This document shows positions 26,753-36,873 of a DNA stretch of 64,000 nt, in pieces. Numbering within the stretch: position 1 is the stretch's first letter; every line of letters begins with the position of its first letter. The translations under genes and the position numbers were made by a program. The notes below the pieces were generated by a model that searched no databases, had not been told where the DNA came from, and saw only the letters and a list, made by a program, of their open reading frames with translations. Origin of the DNA: an uncultured Desulfovibrio sp. Its GTDB lineage: Bacteria > Desulfobacterota > Desulfovibrionia > Desulfovibrionales > Desulfovibrionaceae. Where the stretch lies: NCBI GenBank assembly GCA_900553065.1, contig USBZ01000003.1, positions 11,623 through 75,622 of the forward strand. Direction: 5' to 3'.

Positions 26753-27967
26753 TTACTTGATGCTCTTGTACTTGTCGGGTACGGGCACTTCGGTCATGTG
26801 CATGTAGCCCTTGCCGAAGATGTACAGGTCTTCAAAGACCAGCACATGGTTCTTCTTTTCCTTGCCGGTGGCCACGTCGACATAGTAGCCGCCGCTCCAG
26901 GTGGAGCCGGGGGTCGCGGCGTTGTAGGCGGCAAAGAGGTCTTCCTTCTTGAAGTGACGGCGGAAGCTGCGGCCGCCGGTCACGCCTTCCTTGGCGTACT
27001 GGATGGCGAGTTCGCCGAGGCCGAGGGAGTTGGTGAAACCGTAGGAGTAGGTCCAGGTGCCCATGCGGCCGGCCGCGCCCTTGGCAACGACGGTGTCTTC
27101 CACGCGCTTCAGAATGGCCGGGAAGTCACCGGACACGTCGGCAAGGTCGATGCCCAGAGCGCCGGGATAGCCCATGAGGGGAGAAGGCAGGTCGGCTTCG
27201 ATGAAGAAACCGCCCTTGTCTTCGGTGAGGCGCTTGAGCAGAGGTTCGGTGTGGGCGTCGTTGGTGCAGAAGAAGGCGGTGTTGGGGCCGAGCTTGTCGA
27301 GCCACTGGGGAACCTGTTCGAGGATGTACTGCTGGGCGCCGGCGACGCCGACGTCGGAGGTGGGATCGGGAGCGCTCATGAAGTGGAAGTTCACGCCGAG
27401 ATCCTTGCAGGCCGCTTCCATGATGTTGCGGCGGCGGGAGAGCAGTTCATAGCTCATGTGGCGGGGGAAGGAAATATGCACGAAGTCGGTCACACCGAGC
27501 TTCTTGGCGGCGGCGATGATGAGGTAGCCGCGGGAGATGTTGTCGGCGTTGATGGCGAGGTCGGCGGCGCTTTCAATGACGTTCGGGTCTTCATGCGCTT
27601 CGCCCACGAGCAGCATGATGTCGGGGCGCTTTTCGCGGATGCGCTGGAAGGCGGCGGTGGTGCCGGGAATGCCCTGGTTCACGATGACGGCCTTCATGTC
27701 GGGATCGTCCGCGAAGGAGACGATCTGGGAAATGGTGGTTTCCATTTCGGTCATGAAGTTGTCGGGGTAGGTGATATGCTTGATCATGCCGCCGTTGGCG
27801 ACGTCACCATACTTTTTGATCAGCGCTTCGGCGCCGCGCAGATCGTCTTCGGACTGCGACACGGTGCCGGTGCAGATGCCGATATGGATTTTGGCAGGCT
27901 CCGCGGCGGAAGCCTGGGTGGCAAAGGCCATCATGCCCAGACACATGGCTGCAAGAAAACGTTTCAC
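26753..27967 (-). CDS. ABC substrate-binding protein, DUF3798 family
   Basis: The protein has 404 residues. A Sec signal peptide (cleavage after TQASA, near residue 21) precedes a periplasmic-binding-protein fold: IHIGICTGTVSQSEDDLRGA, then VIVNQGIPGTTAAF, LLVGEAHEDPNV, ITADNISRG-like strand, FFCTNDAHTEPL. From memory this is DUF3798, a binding-protein family of unknown ligand. A T/S-rich GIPG loop and several acidic residues line what should be the ligand cleft. It is first in the operon, with a strong promoter 60 bases upstream and AGGAGG before the start. Confidence 0.82.
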   Translation of the reverse strand: MKRFLAAMCLGMMAFATQASAAEPAKIHIGICTGTVSQSEDDLRGAEALIKKYGDVANGGMIKHITYPDNFMTEMETTISQIVSFADDPDMKAVIVNQGIPGTTAAFQRIREKRPDIMLLVGEAHEDPNVIESAADLAINADNISRGYLIIAAAKKLGVTDFVHISFPRHMSYELLSRRRNIMEAACKDLGVNFHFMSAPDPTSDVGVAGAQQYILEQVPQWLDKLGPNTAFFCTNDAHTEPLLKRLTEDKGGFFIEADLPSPLMGYPGALGIDLADVSGDFPAILKRVEDTVVAKGAAGRMGTWTYSYGFTNSLGLGELAIQYAKEGVTGGRSFRRHFKKEDLFAAYNAATPGSTWSGGYYVDVATGKEKKNHVLVFEDLYIFGKGYMHMTEVPVPDKYKSIK

Positions 27968-28029
27968 CTTTCTTTCCCTCCTTAGGAATGTGAGAAACGG
28001 CTCGGCCCCTAGGGCCCTGTTCGCGTTAT

Positions 28030-28057
28030 GTTATACCGACAATATGATAATTGTCAA
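28030..28057 (-). promoter_or_regulatory. Strong sigma-70 promoter of the ABC operon
   Basis: On the minus strand TTGACA (28057-28052, perfect) and TATAAC (28035-28030, five of six) are separated by 16 bases. Transcription would begin near 28022, leaving a leader of about 55 bases. Confidence 0.8.
28038..28055. promoter_or_regulatory. Palindromic operator in the promoter spacer
   Basis: GACAAT and ATTGTC flank six bases, a perfect 6-6-6 palindrome lying between the -10 and -35 and overlapping the -35. A bound repressor would block RNA polymerase. The AT-rich core faintly resembles a Fur box but does not match it well. Confidence 0.55.
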
Positions 28058-28128
28058 AAGTGAAAAAACGAAAAGGCAACATATCGAAAAAAATGCTGCC
28101 GAAGCCTGCCGGGAGGAGGGAATGCAGA

Positions 28129-28155
28129 TAAAAAAGGGCCGCCCGAAGGCGGCCC
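28129..28155 (-). terminator. Terminator after ilvA
   Basis: GGGCCGCC (28136-28143) and GGCGGCCC (28148-28155) form an 8-bp stem with a CGAA loop, followed on the minus strand by a run of T. Confidence 0.85.
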
Positions 28156-28342
28156 GGCCTATTTTTAAAGAAAGAGGAAGTAAAATTGCGTCGACTGTAG
28201 TCTGTCGACAGAATTGTATTGCAGTTGTCAGACACTGCCTTGCAGTCCCTGCTTTTCAGAGGCATTTCTCAGAATTCCTGCGGCGGGGCGGACGGATTTC
28301 ACGCCCCTGTTCGGCTCCGCCGCAGGGAAAAGGAAAGCCGTG

Positions 28343-29884
28343 TCAGCTGAGCGGCGCGAGGAACTTTCTGCTGGCTTCGTTGTCGGTTTCGTCCCACCAG
28401 GTGAAGCCGAGCTTGTCCAGATTGGCGTAGAACTCGTCGCACTGTTCGGGAGCCACTTCAAAGCCGCAGGCCACGCGGCCGTATTCCGCGCCGTGGTTGC
28501 GGTAGTGGAACATGGTCACGTTGAAGTTCGTGCCCAGCGTTTCGAGGAAGTGCAGCAGCGCGCCGGTGCGTTCCGGGAACTGGAAGCTCAGAATGTGTTC
28601 GTTCTTCACGGCGGCGGGAGCCTTGCCGCCGATCATGTAGCGCACATGGCTCTTGGCGAAGGTGTTGCGCGTCATGTTGGTCACGTTGTAGCCGGCTTCG
28701 CGCAGACCTTCGATGATGCGTTCCAGCTCGTCCATGCCGTCGGTGAGGCGCAGCGAGGTGAAGATCTCCGCCTGCGAGGAGTCGGAGTAGCGGTAGTTGA
28801 ATTCCGTCACCATGCGGTTGCCGAGCTTGCGGCACAGGTCAAGGAAGGCGCCCTTCTTTTCGGGAATGGTCACGGAGATGATGCCTTCACGCTGTTCGCC
28901 CACTTCGCAGCGTTCGGACACGAAGCGCAGAGTGTGGAAGTTCATGTTCGCGCCGGAAAGAATGGCGGCCATGCGCGCGCCGGAGATGTCGTGCTCGGCG
29001 GCGTACTTCTTGAGACCGGCGAGCGAGAGCGCGCCGGAGGGTTCGGCTATGGCACGGGTGTCGTCGAAGATGTCCTTGAGGGCGGCGCAGATTTCGTCGT
29101 TGGAACAGGTGATGATGTCGTCGAGGTTTTCACGCAGCACGCGGTAGGTTTCGTCGCCTATGCGCTTCACGGCCACGCCGTCGGCGAACAGGGACACGCG
29201 GTCGAGGGTGACCGGGCATCCCGCCTCCCAGGCGGCCTTGAGGCAGGCGGAGCCCTTGGCTTCCACGCCGATGACCTTCACCTGGGGCAGAATCTGCTTG
29301 ATGTACACGGCGATACCCGCGGCAAGTCCGCCGCCGCCGACCTGCACGAAGACATGGGTGAGACGGCTGTCCTGTTCGAGCAGTTCGCGCGCGATGGTGC
29401 CCTGACCGGCGATGACGTCGGAGTCGTCATAGGGAGGAATGAGGGTCAGTCCCTGTTCTTCGGACAGACGCATGGATTCGGCATAGGCCTCGTCGAAGCT
29501 GTTGCCGAAGAGCACCACGTTGCCGCCGAAGCGGCGCACGGCGTCGACCTTGATGTCGGGCGTGGTCTTCGGCATGACGATGGTGGCCTTCACGCCGAGT
29601 CTTGCGCCGGAAAGGGCGCAGCCCTGCGCATGGTTGCCTGCGGAAGCGGCAATGACGCCGCGTTTCTTCGCCTCTTCGGGAAGCTTCGCAATCTTGTTGT
29701 AGGCGCCGCGCAGCTTGAAGGAGTGCACGGGCTGCAGATCTTCGCGCTTGAGGCTGATGCGGCAGCCCACGCGTTCGGAGAGCTTTTCCATATATTCGAG
29801 CGGGGTCACGCGGGCCACGTCGTACACGGGGGAAAGAAGGATCTTGCGCAGGTATTCTGCCGGGGACGGATGTTCGGTGGGCAT
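28343..29884 (-). CDS. ilvA: Threonine ammonia-lyase, biosynthetic
   Basis: The protein has 513 residues. It makes 2-oxobutanoate and ammonia from threonine for isoleucine synthesis. The PLP lysine is in [10 protein letters not shown], the phosphate-binding loop is VGGGGLAAG, and ASAGNHAQG is conserved. Two C-terminal ACT-like regulatory domains (about 335-410 and 430-505, with [13 protein letters not shown] and [13 protein letters not shown]) mark the allosteric, isoleucine-inhibited biosynthetic form. Start at 29884 with AGGAG upstream. Length is normal. Cytosolic. It lies 54 bases downstream of the PP-loop gene and may be co-transcribed. Confidence 0.96.
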   Translation of the reverse strand: MPTEHPSPAEYLRKILLSPVYDVARVTPLEYMEKLSERVGCRISLKREDLQPVHSFKLRGAYNKIAKLPEEAKKRGVIAASAGNHAQGCALSGARLGVKATIVMPKTTPDIKVDAVRRFGGNVVLFGNSFDEAYAESMRLSEEQGLTLIPPYDDSDVIAGQGTIARELLEQDSRLTHVFVQVGGGGLAAGIAVYIKQILPQVKVIGVEAKGSACLKAAWEAGCPVTLDRVSLFADGVAVKRIGDETYRVLRENLDDIITCSNDEICAALKDIFDDTRAIAEPSGALSLAGLKKYAAEHDISGARMAAILSGANMNFHTLRFVSERCEVGEQREGIISVTIPEKKGAFLDLCRKLGNRMVTEFNYRYSDSSQAEIFTSLRLTDGMDELERIIEGLREAGYNVTNMTRNTFAKSHVRYMIGGKAPAAVKNEHILSFQFPERTGALLHFLETLGTNFNVTMFHYRNHGAEYGRVACGFEVAPEQCDEFYANLDKLGFTWWDETDNEASRKFLAPLS

Positions 29885-29938
29885 CGGGACGTTTCTCCTG
29901 AGCGCGCCCAGCGGCGCGCCGTTTTCTCCGGGGCTTTC

Positions 29939-31000
29939 TCAGTCGCGGCTTTGTTTTTCGGGTTTGCGCAGGGCGTGAAGCTCGTCGCGCGCGCTTTCCC
30001 AGGTAGGTTCATGAAACACGGTTTCCCGGCTGGGCGTCACTTCCACAAGCGTGGCCTGACCGTTCTCGGTCACGCGCACGCTGATGCGCTGACCTTCCTC
30101 GGCGGCCCGGCAGGCTCTGGGGGAGTAGGAGGCCACGAGCGAAGCGGCCTCGCGCACGGTGTCGGCGTCCCAGGGGCGGGAGCTGCGGCCCAGCGCGATG
30201 GGGCCGGGGAAGCCCGCCACCTTGAAGTGCAGATCGCCTTCGCGCAGCAGTCCGGCATAGGCTTCGTTGTCGAACTTGTGGCGGCCGATGGTCAGCCAGC
30301 GGTCTTCGTGCCAGAACTGCCGGCCCACGTCCGCAAGCTGGAAGTCGTTCAGATCGGGCGAGGCAAGGCGGGAGAGCACGGGCCAGAAGCGGCGGGTGTT
30401 TTCCTTTTCCGTGAGCTTGCAGCCGCCGCCGGGCGTGGGAATTTCGGTAATGTGGAACTGTTCGGCAAGCGCCAGCTGCTCCTTGCGGCCGCGGCCGTTC
30501 ATGGCGAGCAGGCGGGAGCGGTCGATGAGACCGGATTCCTCGGCGGCCGTGGGATCAAGAAGTTTGGCGCAGAGCGGGCGTACGAGAATGTCGCGCACTT
30601 CGGCGTCGCGGCGGATGACGTTGAGCGTGTCGCGCCGCTGCGACATGGGCCGCTGTCCCAGCACTTCGCCGGACACGAGGAATTTCGCGCCGTAGATCTC
30701 CATCTGTTCCCGGGCGAGATTCATCATGAGAATCTTGCAGTCCACGCAGGGATTCATGGCGCTGCCGAATCCGTAGGTCGGGCCGCGCTTCAGCAGATCC
30801 ACGAACGCCTCGCCGGCGTCCACGGCGGTGATGTCGAGTCCGTAGACCTCCTGCCAGTGGTCCACGCGATCGGGGTGGCCGAAAAAGGGAGAGTAAAAGT
30901 GCAGGCACTTGATGGTCCTGCCCTGTTCCATGAGCAGCCGTGCGGCGAGGATGCTGTCCAGTCCGCCGGAAAAAAGAGCTATGCCGTCGTAGTTTTTCAT
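29939..31000 (-). CDS. PP-loop tRNA thiolation-type protein with NFACT-R-like C-terminus
   Basis: The protein has 353 residues. [10 protein letters not shown] at residues 11-20 is a PP-loop ATP pyrophosphatase motif as in MnmA and ThiI, which adenylate tRNA for sulfur transfer. [11 protein letters not shown] near residue 83 and [10 protein letters not shown] near residue 193 supply Cys residues that could carry sulfur. The C-terminal 110 residues ([21 protein letters not shown]) resemble the NFACT-R RNA-binding domain. The exact tRNA position is not deducible; it is not canonical MnmA. Start 31000; ribosome binding site weak. Cytosolic. Confidence 0.75.
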   Translation of the reverse strand: MKNYDGIALFSGGLDSILAARLLMEQGRTIKCLHFYSPFFGHPDRVDHWQEVYGLDITAVDAGEAFVDLLKRGPTYGFGSAMNPCVDCKILMMNLAREQMEIYGAKFLVSGEVLGQRPMSQRRDTLNVIRRDAEVRDILVRPLCAKLLDPTAAEESGLIDRSRLLAMNGRGRKEQLALAEQFHITEIPTPGGGCKLTEKENTRRFWPVLSRLASPDLNDFQLADVGRQFWHEDRWLTIGRHKFDNEAYAGLLREGDLHFKVAGFPGPIALGRSSRPWDADTVREAASLVASYSPRACRAAEEGQRISVRVTENGQATLVEVTPSRETVFHEPTWESARDELHALRKPEKQSRD

Positions 31001-31201
31001 GGCTCTTTAGATAGATGGTATGCGGGCCGCTGGCAAGTGTTTCTCTTGCCCCCCGGGCGGCCTTTTGCTAATGTTCTTCGTCTCGGCGTTTTCTGCTTCC
31101 GAAACGCCGCCATCCGCGAGGCCCGCGCTTCCCAAGGCGCGGAAAAGAGGCAGAACGCTTCGCCCGCGCGGAAAACTTGTCTATTTCAGGAGATGTCATA
31201 C

Positions 31202-32284
<1,083 letters not shown>

Positions 32285-32444
32285 TTTCAGGTCATGCCGC
32301 AGGGCCGCCTCCGGGCGGCTCTGCCGTTACCTGAAAAGACGATACGGCGGCCGGATCCGGCCGCTCTGAACGCAAAAAGGACCGGGGGAAGAGCTTTCTT
32401 TTCCCGTGTTTGCAGAAGGCCTTCCGGCCTCATCGGGAGAATGT
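32285..32444. other. recA-alaS spacer with stable hairpins
   Basis: The spacer contains CAGGT...ACCTG (32288-32334) enclosing GGCCGCC/GGGCGGC pairing, then CGGCCGGATCCGGCCG (about 32350-32366). No T run follows, so these may be mRNA structures rather than terminators. The alaS ribosome binding site GGGAGA is at about 32435. Confidence 0.45.
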
Positions 32445-35099
32445 ATGCTCACTGCCAAGGAAATACGTCGAAAATTTCTGGAATTCTTTGAAAAGAACGG
32501 CCATGCCGTGGTTCCTTCCTCCTCTCTGGTGCCCAAGGACGACCCCACGCTGCTCTTCACCAACGCCGGCATGGTGCAGTTCAAGAAGCTCTATCTCGGT
32601 CAGGAACACCGTTCCTACCGCTGCGCGGCCACCTCGCAGAAGTGCCTGCGCGTTTCCGGCAAGCACAACGACCTTGAAAACGTCGGTCGTACCGCCCGCC
32701 ATCACACCTTCTTTGAAATGCTGGGCAACTTCTCCTTTGCCTACTACTTCAAGCGCGAGGCCATAACCTTTGCGTGGACGTTCGTCACCGAAGAGCTGCA
32801 CCTGCCCAAGGAAAAGCTTTACGTCACCGTGTACGAGAACGACGACGAAGCCTACAATCTGTGGCAGGAAATCGCGGGCATGCCCGCCGATCACATCACC
32901 CGCATGGGCGAGAAGGACAACTTCTGGACCATGGGCGACACCGGTCCCTGCGGCCCCTGCTCGGAAATCTACATCGACCAGGGCGAAGACATGGCCTGCG
33001 GCCCGGACTGCGGCATCGGCAAGTGCGACTGCGACCGCTTCCTTGAAATCTGGAACCTCGTGTTCACGCAGTACGATCAGAAGGAACCCGGCGTGCGCGT
33101 GCCGCTCGAGCATCCCAACATCGATACCGGCATGGGCCTCGAACGCATCGCGGCCGTGTGCCAGGGCAAGCGCTCCAACTTCGACTGCGACCTCTTCCAG
33201 GACATCATCCAGTACGCGGCCTCCATCGCTGGCGTGACCTACAGCTTCTCCGCTCCCGACACGAACGACGTGGATACCGCTCTGCGCGTCATTGCCGACC
33301 ACAGCCGCGCCGCCGCCTTCATGATCGCCGACGGCATTCTGCCTTCCAACGAAGGCCGCGGCTATGTGCTGCGCCGCCTCATCCGCCGCGCTCTGCGTTT
33401 CGGTACGCTCATGGGCCTGCACGAAGCCTTCCTCTACAAGACCGTGGGCAAGGTTGTGGAAGTCATGGGCGACGATTATCCCGAACTTCGCGAACACGCC
33501 GAATTCCTTTCCCGCGTGGTCTTCGAGGAAGAAAACCGCTTCCGCGTGACCCTCGACAAGGGCCTTGCCCTGCTCGACAGCGAACTGGCTTCCCTTGCCG
33601 CCGAAGGCAGGACCGTCATTCCCGGCGAAGTGGCCTTCCGTCTGAACGACACCTACGGCTTCCCGCTCGACATCGTGTCCGACGTGGCCTACAAGCGCGG
33701 CTTCACCGTGGATGAGGAAGGCTTTGCCGAAAAGATGCAGGAACAGCGAGCCCGCGCCCGCGCGGCCTGGAAGGGCTCCGGCGAAAAGGACCTCGCCGCC
33801 CGTTTCCGCGGCCTGCTCGAAGAAGGCATGCAGTCGGAATTCGTGGGCTATGACCGCCTGAAGGCCGAAAGCCGCATCGTGGCCCTGCTCGATGAGGACG
33901 CCCTCACCGTGGAGAGCCTGGAAGCCGGAGCGAAGGGCTACATCGTGACGCTTCAGACGCCTTTCTACGGCGCGTCCGGCGGCCAGAGCGGCGACACCGG
34001 CATCATCGCCACCGAAGAAGGCAAGGCCCGCGTGACCGATACCCTGAAGCCCATGCCCACGCTGACCGTGGAGCAGATCGAAGTGACCGAAGGCATCATC
34101 CGCGCCGAGCAGGAAGCGGTCATGGAAGTGACCGAAGGCGACCGCATGGCTGCGGCCCGCAACCACTCCTGCACGCATCTTCTTCAGGCCGCCCTGCGCA
34201 AGGTGCTCGGCAGCCATGTGCATCAGGCCGGCTCCTCCGTGGGGCCCGACCATCTGCGCTTCGACTTCACTCACATCACGGCCATGACGCCCGAAGAAAT
34301 CGCCGCCGTGGAACGCGAGGTGAACGCCATGATCATGGCCGACTACCCCGTGACCACCCGTGAAATGAGCCATGACGACGCCGTGAAGTCCGGCGCCATG
34401 GCCCTGTTCAACGAAAAGTACGGCGACAAGGTTCGCGTGGTCAGCATGGGCGCCGAGGGCGTCGATCCCTGCTCCATGGAACTGTGCGGCGGCACCCATC
34501 TTTCCCGCACCGGTCAGGCGGGCAGCTTCGTCATTCTTTCCGAAGGCGGCGTTGCCGCGGGCGTGCGCCGCATCGAAGCGGCCACCGGCTGGAACGCCTA
34601 CAACGTCATGGCGGAACGCCGTGCGGAACTCAACGCCATAGGTGCTCTGCTCAAGGTGCGCTCCTCCGACTTCGCGTCCCGCGTGGACGCCATGCAGAAG
34701 GAAATCAAGGCCCTGCACAAGGAACTCGACAAGGCTCAGGCCGCAGGCCGGGGCGACGTCATGTCCGCCGTGCAGGAAGTTGCCGGCGTGAAGCTGCTGG
34801 CCGTGAAGGCCGGCGCCATGAACGTGAAGGCGCTGCGCGAAATGATGGACGATGTGCGCTCCAAGATGCCTTCCGGCGTGGCCTGCCTTGTGGCGGAAGA
34901 TGGCGGCAAGGTGCAGATGATCCTCTATGTCTCCAAGGATCTGCATGACCGCTTCACCGCTCCCGTGCTCATCCGCGACGTGGCTGCGGCCATCGGCGGT
35001 TCCGGCGGCGGTCGTCCCGATCAGGCTCAGGCCGGCGGCAGCAACGCCGCAGGCATTGACGAAGCCTTCGCCATTCTGAAGGCCAGGATCGCCGGATAG
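32445..35099 (+). CDS. alaS: Alanyl-tRNA synthetase
   Basis: The protein has 884 residues. Class II aminoacylation domain ([50 protein letters not shown]), editing domain ([13 protein letters not shown] and [11 protein letters not shown], which bind zinc), and a C-terminal DHHA1-like domain ending with the Gly-rich [15 protein letters not shown]. It charges tRNA-Ala with alanine. The start at 32445 ([12 protein letters not shown]) was chosen because it matches the family N-terminus and has GGGAGA upstream. Length is normal. Cytosolic. Confidence 0.98.
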   Translation: MLTAKEIRRKFLEFFEKNGHAVVPSSSLVPKDDPTLLFTNAGMVQFKKLYLGQEHRSYRCAATSQKCLRVSGKHNDLENVGRTARHHTFFEMLGNFSFAYYFKREAITFAWTFVTEELHLPKEKLYVTVYENDDEAYNLWQEIAGMPADHITRMGEKDNFWTMGDTGPCGPCSEIYIDQGEDMACGPDCGIGKCDCDRFLEIWNLVFTQYDQKEPGVRVPLEHPNIDTGMGLERIAAVCQGKRSNFDCDLFQDIIQYAASIAGVTYSFSAPDTNDVDTALRVIADHSRAAAFMIADGILPSNEGRGYVLRRLIRRALRFGTLMGLHEAFLYKTVGKVVEVMGDDYPELREHAEFLSRVVFEEENRFRVTLDKGLALLDSELASLAAEGRTVIPGEVAFRLNDTYGFPLDIVSDVAYKRGFTVDEEGFAEKMQEQRARARAAWKGSGEKDLAARFRGLLEEGMQSEFVGYDRLKAESRIVALLDEDALTVESLEAGAKGYIVTLQTPFYGASGGQSGDTGIIATEEGKARVTDTLKPMPTLTVEQIEVTEGIIRAEQEAVMEVTEGDRMAAARNHSCTHLLQAALRKVLGSHVHQAGSSVGPDHLRFDFTHITAMTPEEIAAVEREVNAMIMADYPVTTREMSHDDAVKSGAMALFNEKYGDKVRVVSMGAEGVDPCSMELCGGTHLSRTGQAGSFVILSEGGVAAGVRRIEAATGWNAYNVMAERRAELNAIGALLKVRSSDFASRVDAMQKEIKALHKELDKAQAAGRGDVMSAVQEVAGVKLLAVKAGAMNVKALREMMDDVRSKMPSGVACLVAEDGGKVQMILYVSKDLHDRFTAPVLIRDVAAAIGGSGGGRPDQAQAGGSNAAGIDEAFAILKARIAG

Positions 35100-35177
35100 T
35101 CTGTTTTCGAGGCGTCCGTTCCTTCGGGGAGCTCGGGGAGCGGACGCCGTTCCTGACGGACCGTCTTTGTTTTTTTG

Positions 35178-35230
35178 CGATGCGGGGAAGAGAGCCGTTA
35201 CGGGGCTTTCCTCTCCGCATCGTTGTTTTT
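35178..35230 (+). terminator. Terminator between alaS and mutM
   Basis: CGATGCGG (35178-35185) pairs with CCGCATCG (35215-35222) with further inner pairing, followed by TTGTTTTT. A simpler hairpin (35111-35118 with 35141-35148) sits just before it. Only 45 bases remain before mutM, so mutM may depend on read-through. Confidence 0.75.
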
Positions 35231-35274
35231 ATGCCGGTTGCCGGAGAGGGATCCGACCCGGAACAGGAGGAACC

Positions 35275-36228
35275 ATGCCTGAACTGCCTGAAGTGGAAAC
35301 CGTGGCGCGCACTCTAGCGCCGCAGATATGCGGAAAGCGCATCCTTGGGGCGGACGTGCGCGATGCCGGAGCCTGGCAGGGACTGACCGCGGCGGACTGC
35401 CTTGCCGGGCAGCGTTTTTTCGTGGCGGGAACGGGCAGACGGGGCAAACTCCTGCTTTTGTATCTTTCATCTTCTCCGGCAGGAGTGCGGGCCGCTGATC
35501 CGGAGCGGGAGATTCCCGCGCCGAAAGCCTCGGCGGACTGGCCGCTTTATTACGACGGCGAGAGCGTGCGTCGCCCTCTGCCTCCGCTTTGCGGAAAAGC
35601 TCCGGAGGACGTGACGGCGCTGGCCTTTCATCTGCGCATGACGGGACGGCTCTTCGTGCATCCTCAAGGCACGGAGCCGGGAAAGCATACGAGGGTCGTG
35701 TTTTCGCTGGATGACGGCAGCAGCCTGTTTTTTGACGATGTGCGCCGGTTCGGGCAGGTGAGGGCGCTGTGCGGGCGAGAGCTTGAAACGTGGTCGTTCT
35801 GGCGGAAGCTGGGGTCGGACCCATTGGAGATGACGGACGAAGCGTTTTCCGCTCGCCTTCTGTCCGGGGCGGCGGTCAAGTCGCTTCTGCTCAATCAGTC
35901 CGTGGTGTCGGGAATCGGCAACATCTATGCCGACGAGAGCCTGTTTCGGGCGGGCATCCGGCCGGACGTTCCGGGGCGTTCGCTTTCGGAAGAGCAGCGC
36001 TGTCGCCTTCACCGGGCGCTGGTGGAAGTCCTTCTGGAATCCGTGCGCGAGTGCGGCAGCTCCATCCGGGACTACCGCACGGCCCGCGGGGATGTGGGCG
36101 CGTTTCAGAATTCTTTTCGCGTGTACGGCAGAGCCGGAGAAACGTGCACGGTCTGCGGCGGCAGGCTGACCTCGGCCCGTGTGGCAGGTCGGAGCACGGT
36201 CTGGTGCCCGCGCTGTCAGAAGGGATGA
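35275..36228 (+). CDS. mutM: Formamidopyrimidine-DNA glycosylase
   Basis: The protein has 317 residues. It removes 8-oxoguanine and formamidopyrimidines and cleaves the DNA backbone. The N-terminus PELPEVETV gives the catalytic proline and glutamate; FHLRMTGRL, FDDVRRFG, SVVSGIGNIYADE and the H2TH region follow. The C-terminal zinc finger has four Cys (CTVCGG and WCPRCQ). About 45 extra residues, Pro- and charge-rich, lie between RRGKLLLLYL and AFHLRMTG (about 62-105), which E. coli Fpg lacks. Start at 35275 with AGGAGG upstream. Confidence 0.95.
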   Translation: MPELPEVETVARTLAPQICGKRILGADVRDAGAWQGLTAADCLAGQRFFVAGTGRRGKLLLLYLSSSPAGVRAADPEREIPAPKASADWPLYYDGESVRRPLPPLCGKAPEDVTALAFHLRMTGRLFVHPQGTEPGKHTRVVFSLDDGSSLFFDDVRRFGQVRALCGRELETWSFWRKLGSDPLEMTDEAFSARLLSGAAVKSLLLNQSVVSGIGNIYADESLFRAGIRPDVPGRSLSEEQRCRLHRALVEVLLESVRECGSSIRDYRTARGDVGAFQNSFRVYGRAGETCTVCGGRLTSARVAGRSTVWCPRCQKG

Positions 36229-36307
36229 GCGTGGGCGAACGCACCGCAGAGTTCAGGCTCGGTCGGGCCCTTCGCCTGAGGAGGGGAAGCTCTCCGGGCG
36301 TTCGGCG

Positions 36308-36634
36308 TCAGGCCAGAGGGCGGAACTGATGAACGGTGGCCCGGCGTTCGGAACGGGGCTTTTCCCTGTCGTCTGCCGTGGCGGCGCGGAAGCGGGGAGC
36401 CGAGAACTGGTCGGAACCACGCCGAAGAGCCTCGCGTTCTTCCAGCTTCGTGTTGAAGAGCTGATTCTTGCTGCGCACCGCCTGAATGAGCGAAAGTACG
36501 ATGGCGGCTTCCTCCCAGGACTCGGAGGCGTCGAAGTCCTGCACGCGCTGCAGGTACTTGTTCCACAGAGCCATGAGAGAGGCTTCGTCCATAGCGTTGA
36601 GCTGGTGGGCCATCTTGAGCAGCATTTTTTCCAT
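36308..36634 (-). CDS. Conserved small protein, probably Desulfovibrio-specific
   Basis: The protein has 108 residues: a helical N-terminal 75 residues (MEKMLLKMAHQLNAMDEASL, then WEEAAIVLSLIQAVRSKNQL), followed by a charged, disordered Arg/Glu-rich tail. It has no Cys, signal or membrane segment, so it is cytosolic. I recall similar proteins beside purine genes in Desulfovibrio but know no function. Start at 36634 with GGGAGAA upstream; it is divergent from the AICAR transformylase gene. Confidence 0.7.
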   Translation of the reverse strand: MEKMLLKMAHQLNAMDEASLMALWNKYLQRVQDFDASESWEEAAIVLSLIQAVRSKNQLFNTKLEEREALRRGSDQFSAPRFRAATADDREKPRSERRATVHQFRPLA

Positions 36635-36737
36635 GTCATTCTCCCTGATTGAGCTGGCTTCGCTTATACCCTGCAAGTGCGGCCCGGGCAAATGAATTCT
36701 CGGGCCTTTTCCCGCCGGGACCCCGGAAACCGCCAAT

Positions 36738-36766
36738 TTGCCCGTGCACGATTTTTGTGCTATAAA
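36738..36766 (+). promoter_or_regulatory. Promoter of the AICAR transformylase gene
   Basis: TTGCCC (36738-36743) and TATAAA (36761-36766) are separated by 17 bases, 108 bases before the start codon. Confidence 0.65.
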
Positions 36767-36873
36767 AACAGACTTCCCGAGGACGGGCGCCGACAGGCGT
36801 CGCTATGTCCGTTGCACGGCAGGCAGACCGGCACGGATGGTCCCGAACATCTTTTCGCCGATGCGGAGTTGAC

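Larger units (their letters stand above)
27968..28342. other. Intergenic region with ABC operon promoter and ilvA terminator
   Basis: This 375-base region holds the leftward promoter with palindrome (28030-28057), the ilvA terminator (28129-28155), and the paired GTCGAC motifs at 28190-28195 and 28204-28209, the second within the palindrome CTGTCGACAG (28202-28211). Nothing else is recognisable. Confidence 0.6.

Noticed and set aside
28214..31201. Open frame of nearly 1000 codons running into recA on the plus strand
   Set aside because: It is antisense to ilvA and the PP-loop gene, has no domain and is low-complexity Gly/His/Val; GC-rich codon bias keeps it open. RecA starts at 31202.
32430..34946. 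838-codon minus-strand frame opposite alaS
   Set aside because: Composition is that of a shadow frame; alaS is unambiguous on the plus strand.
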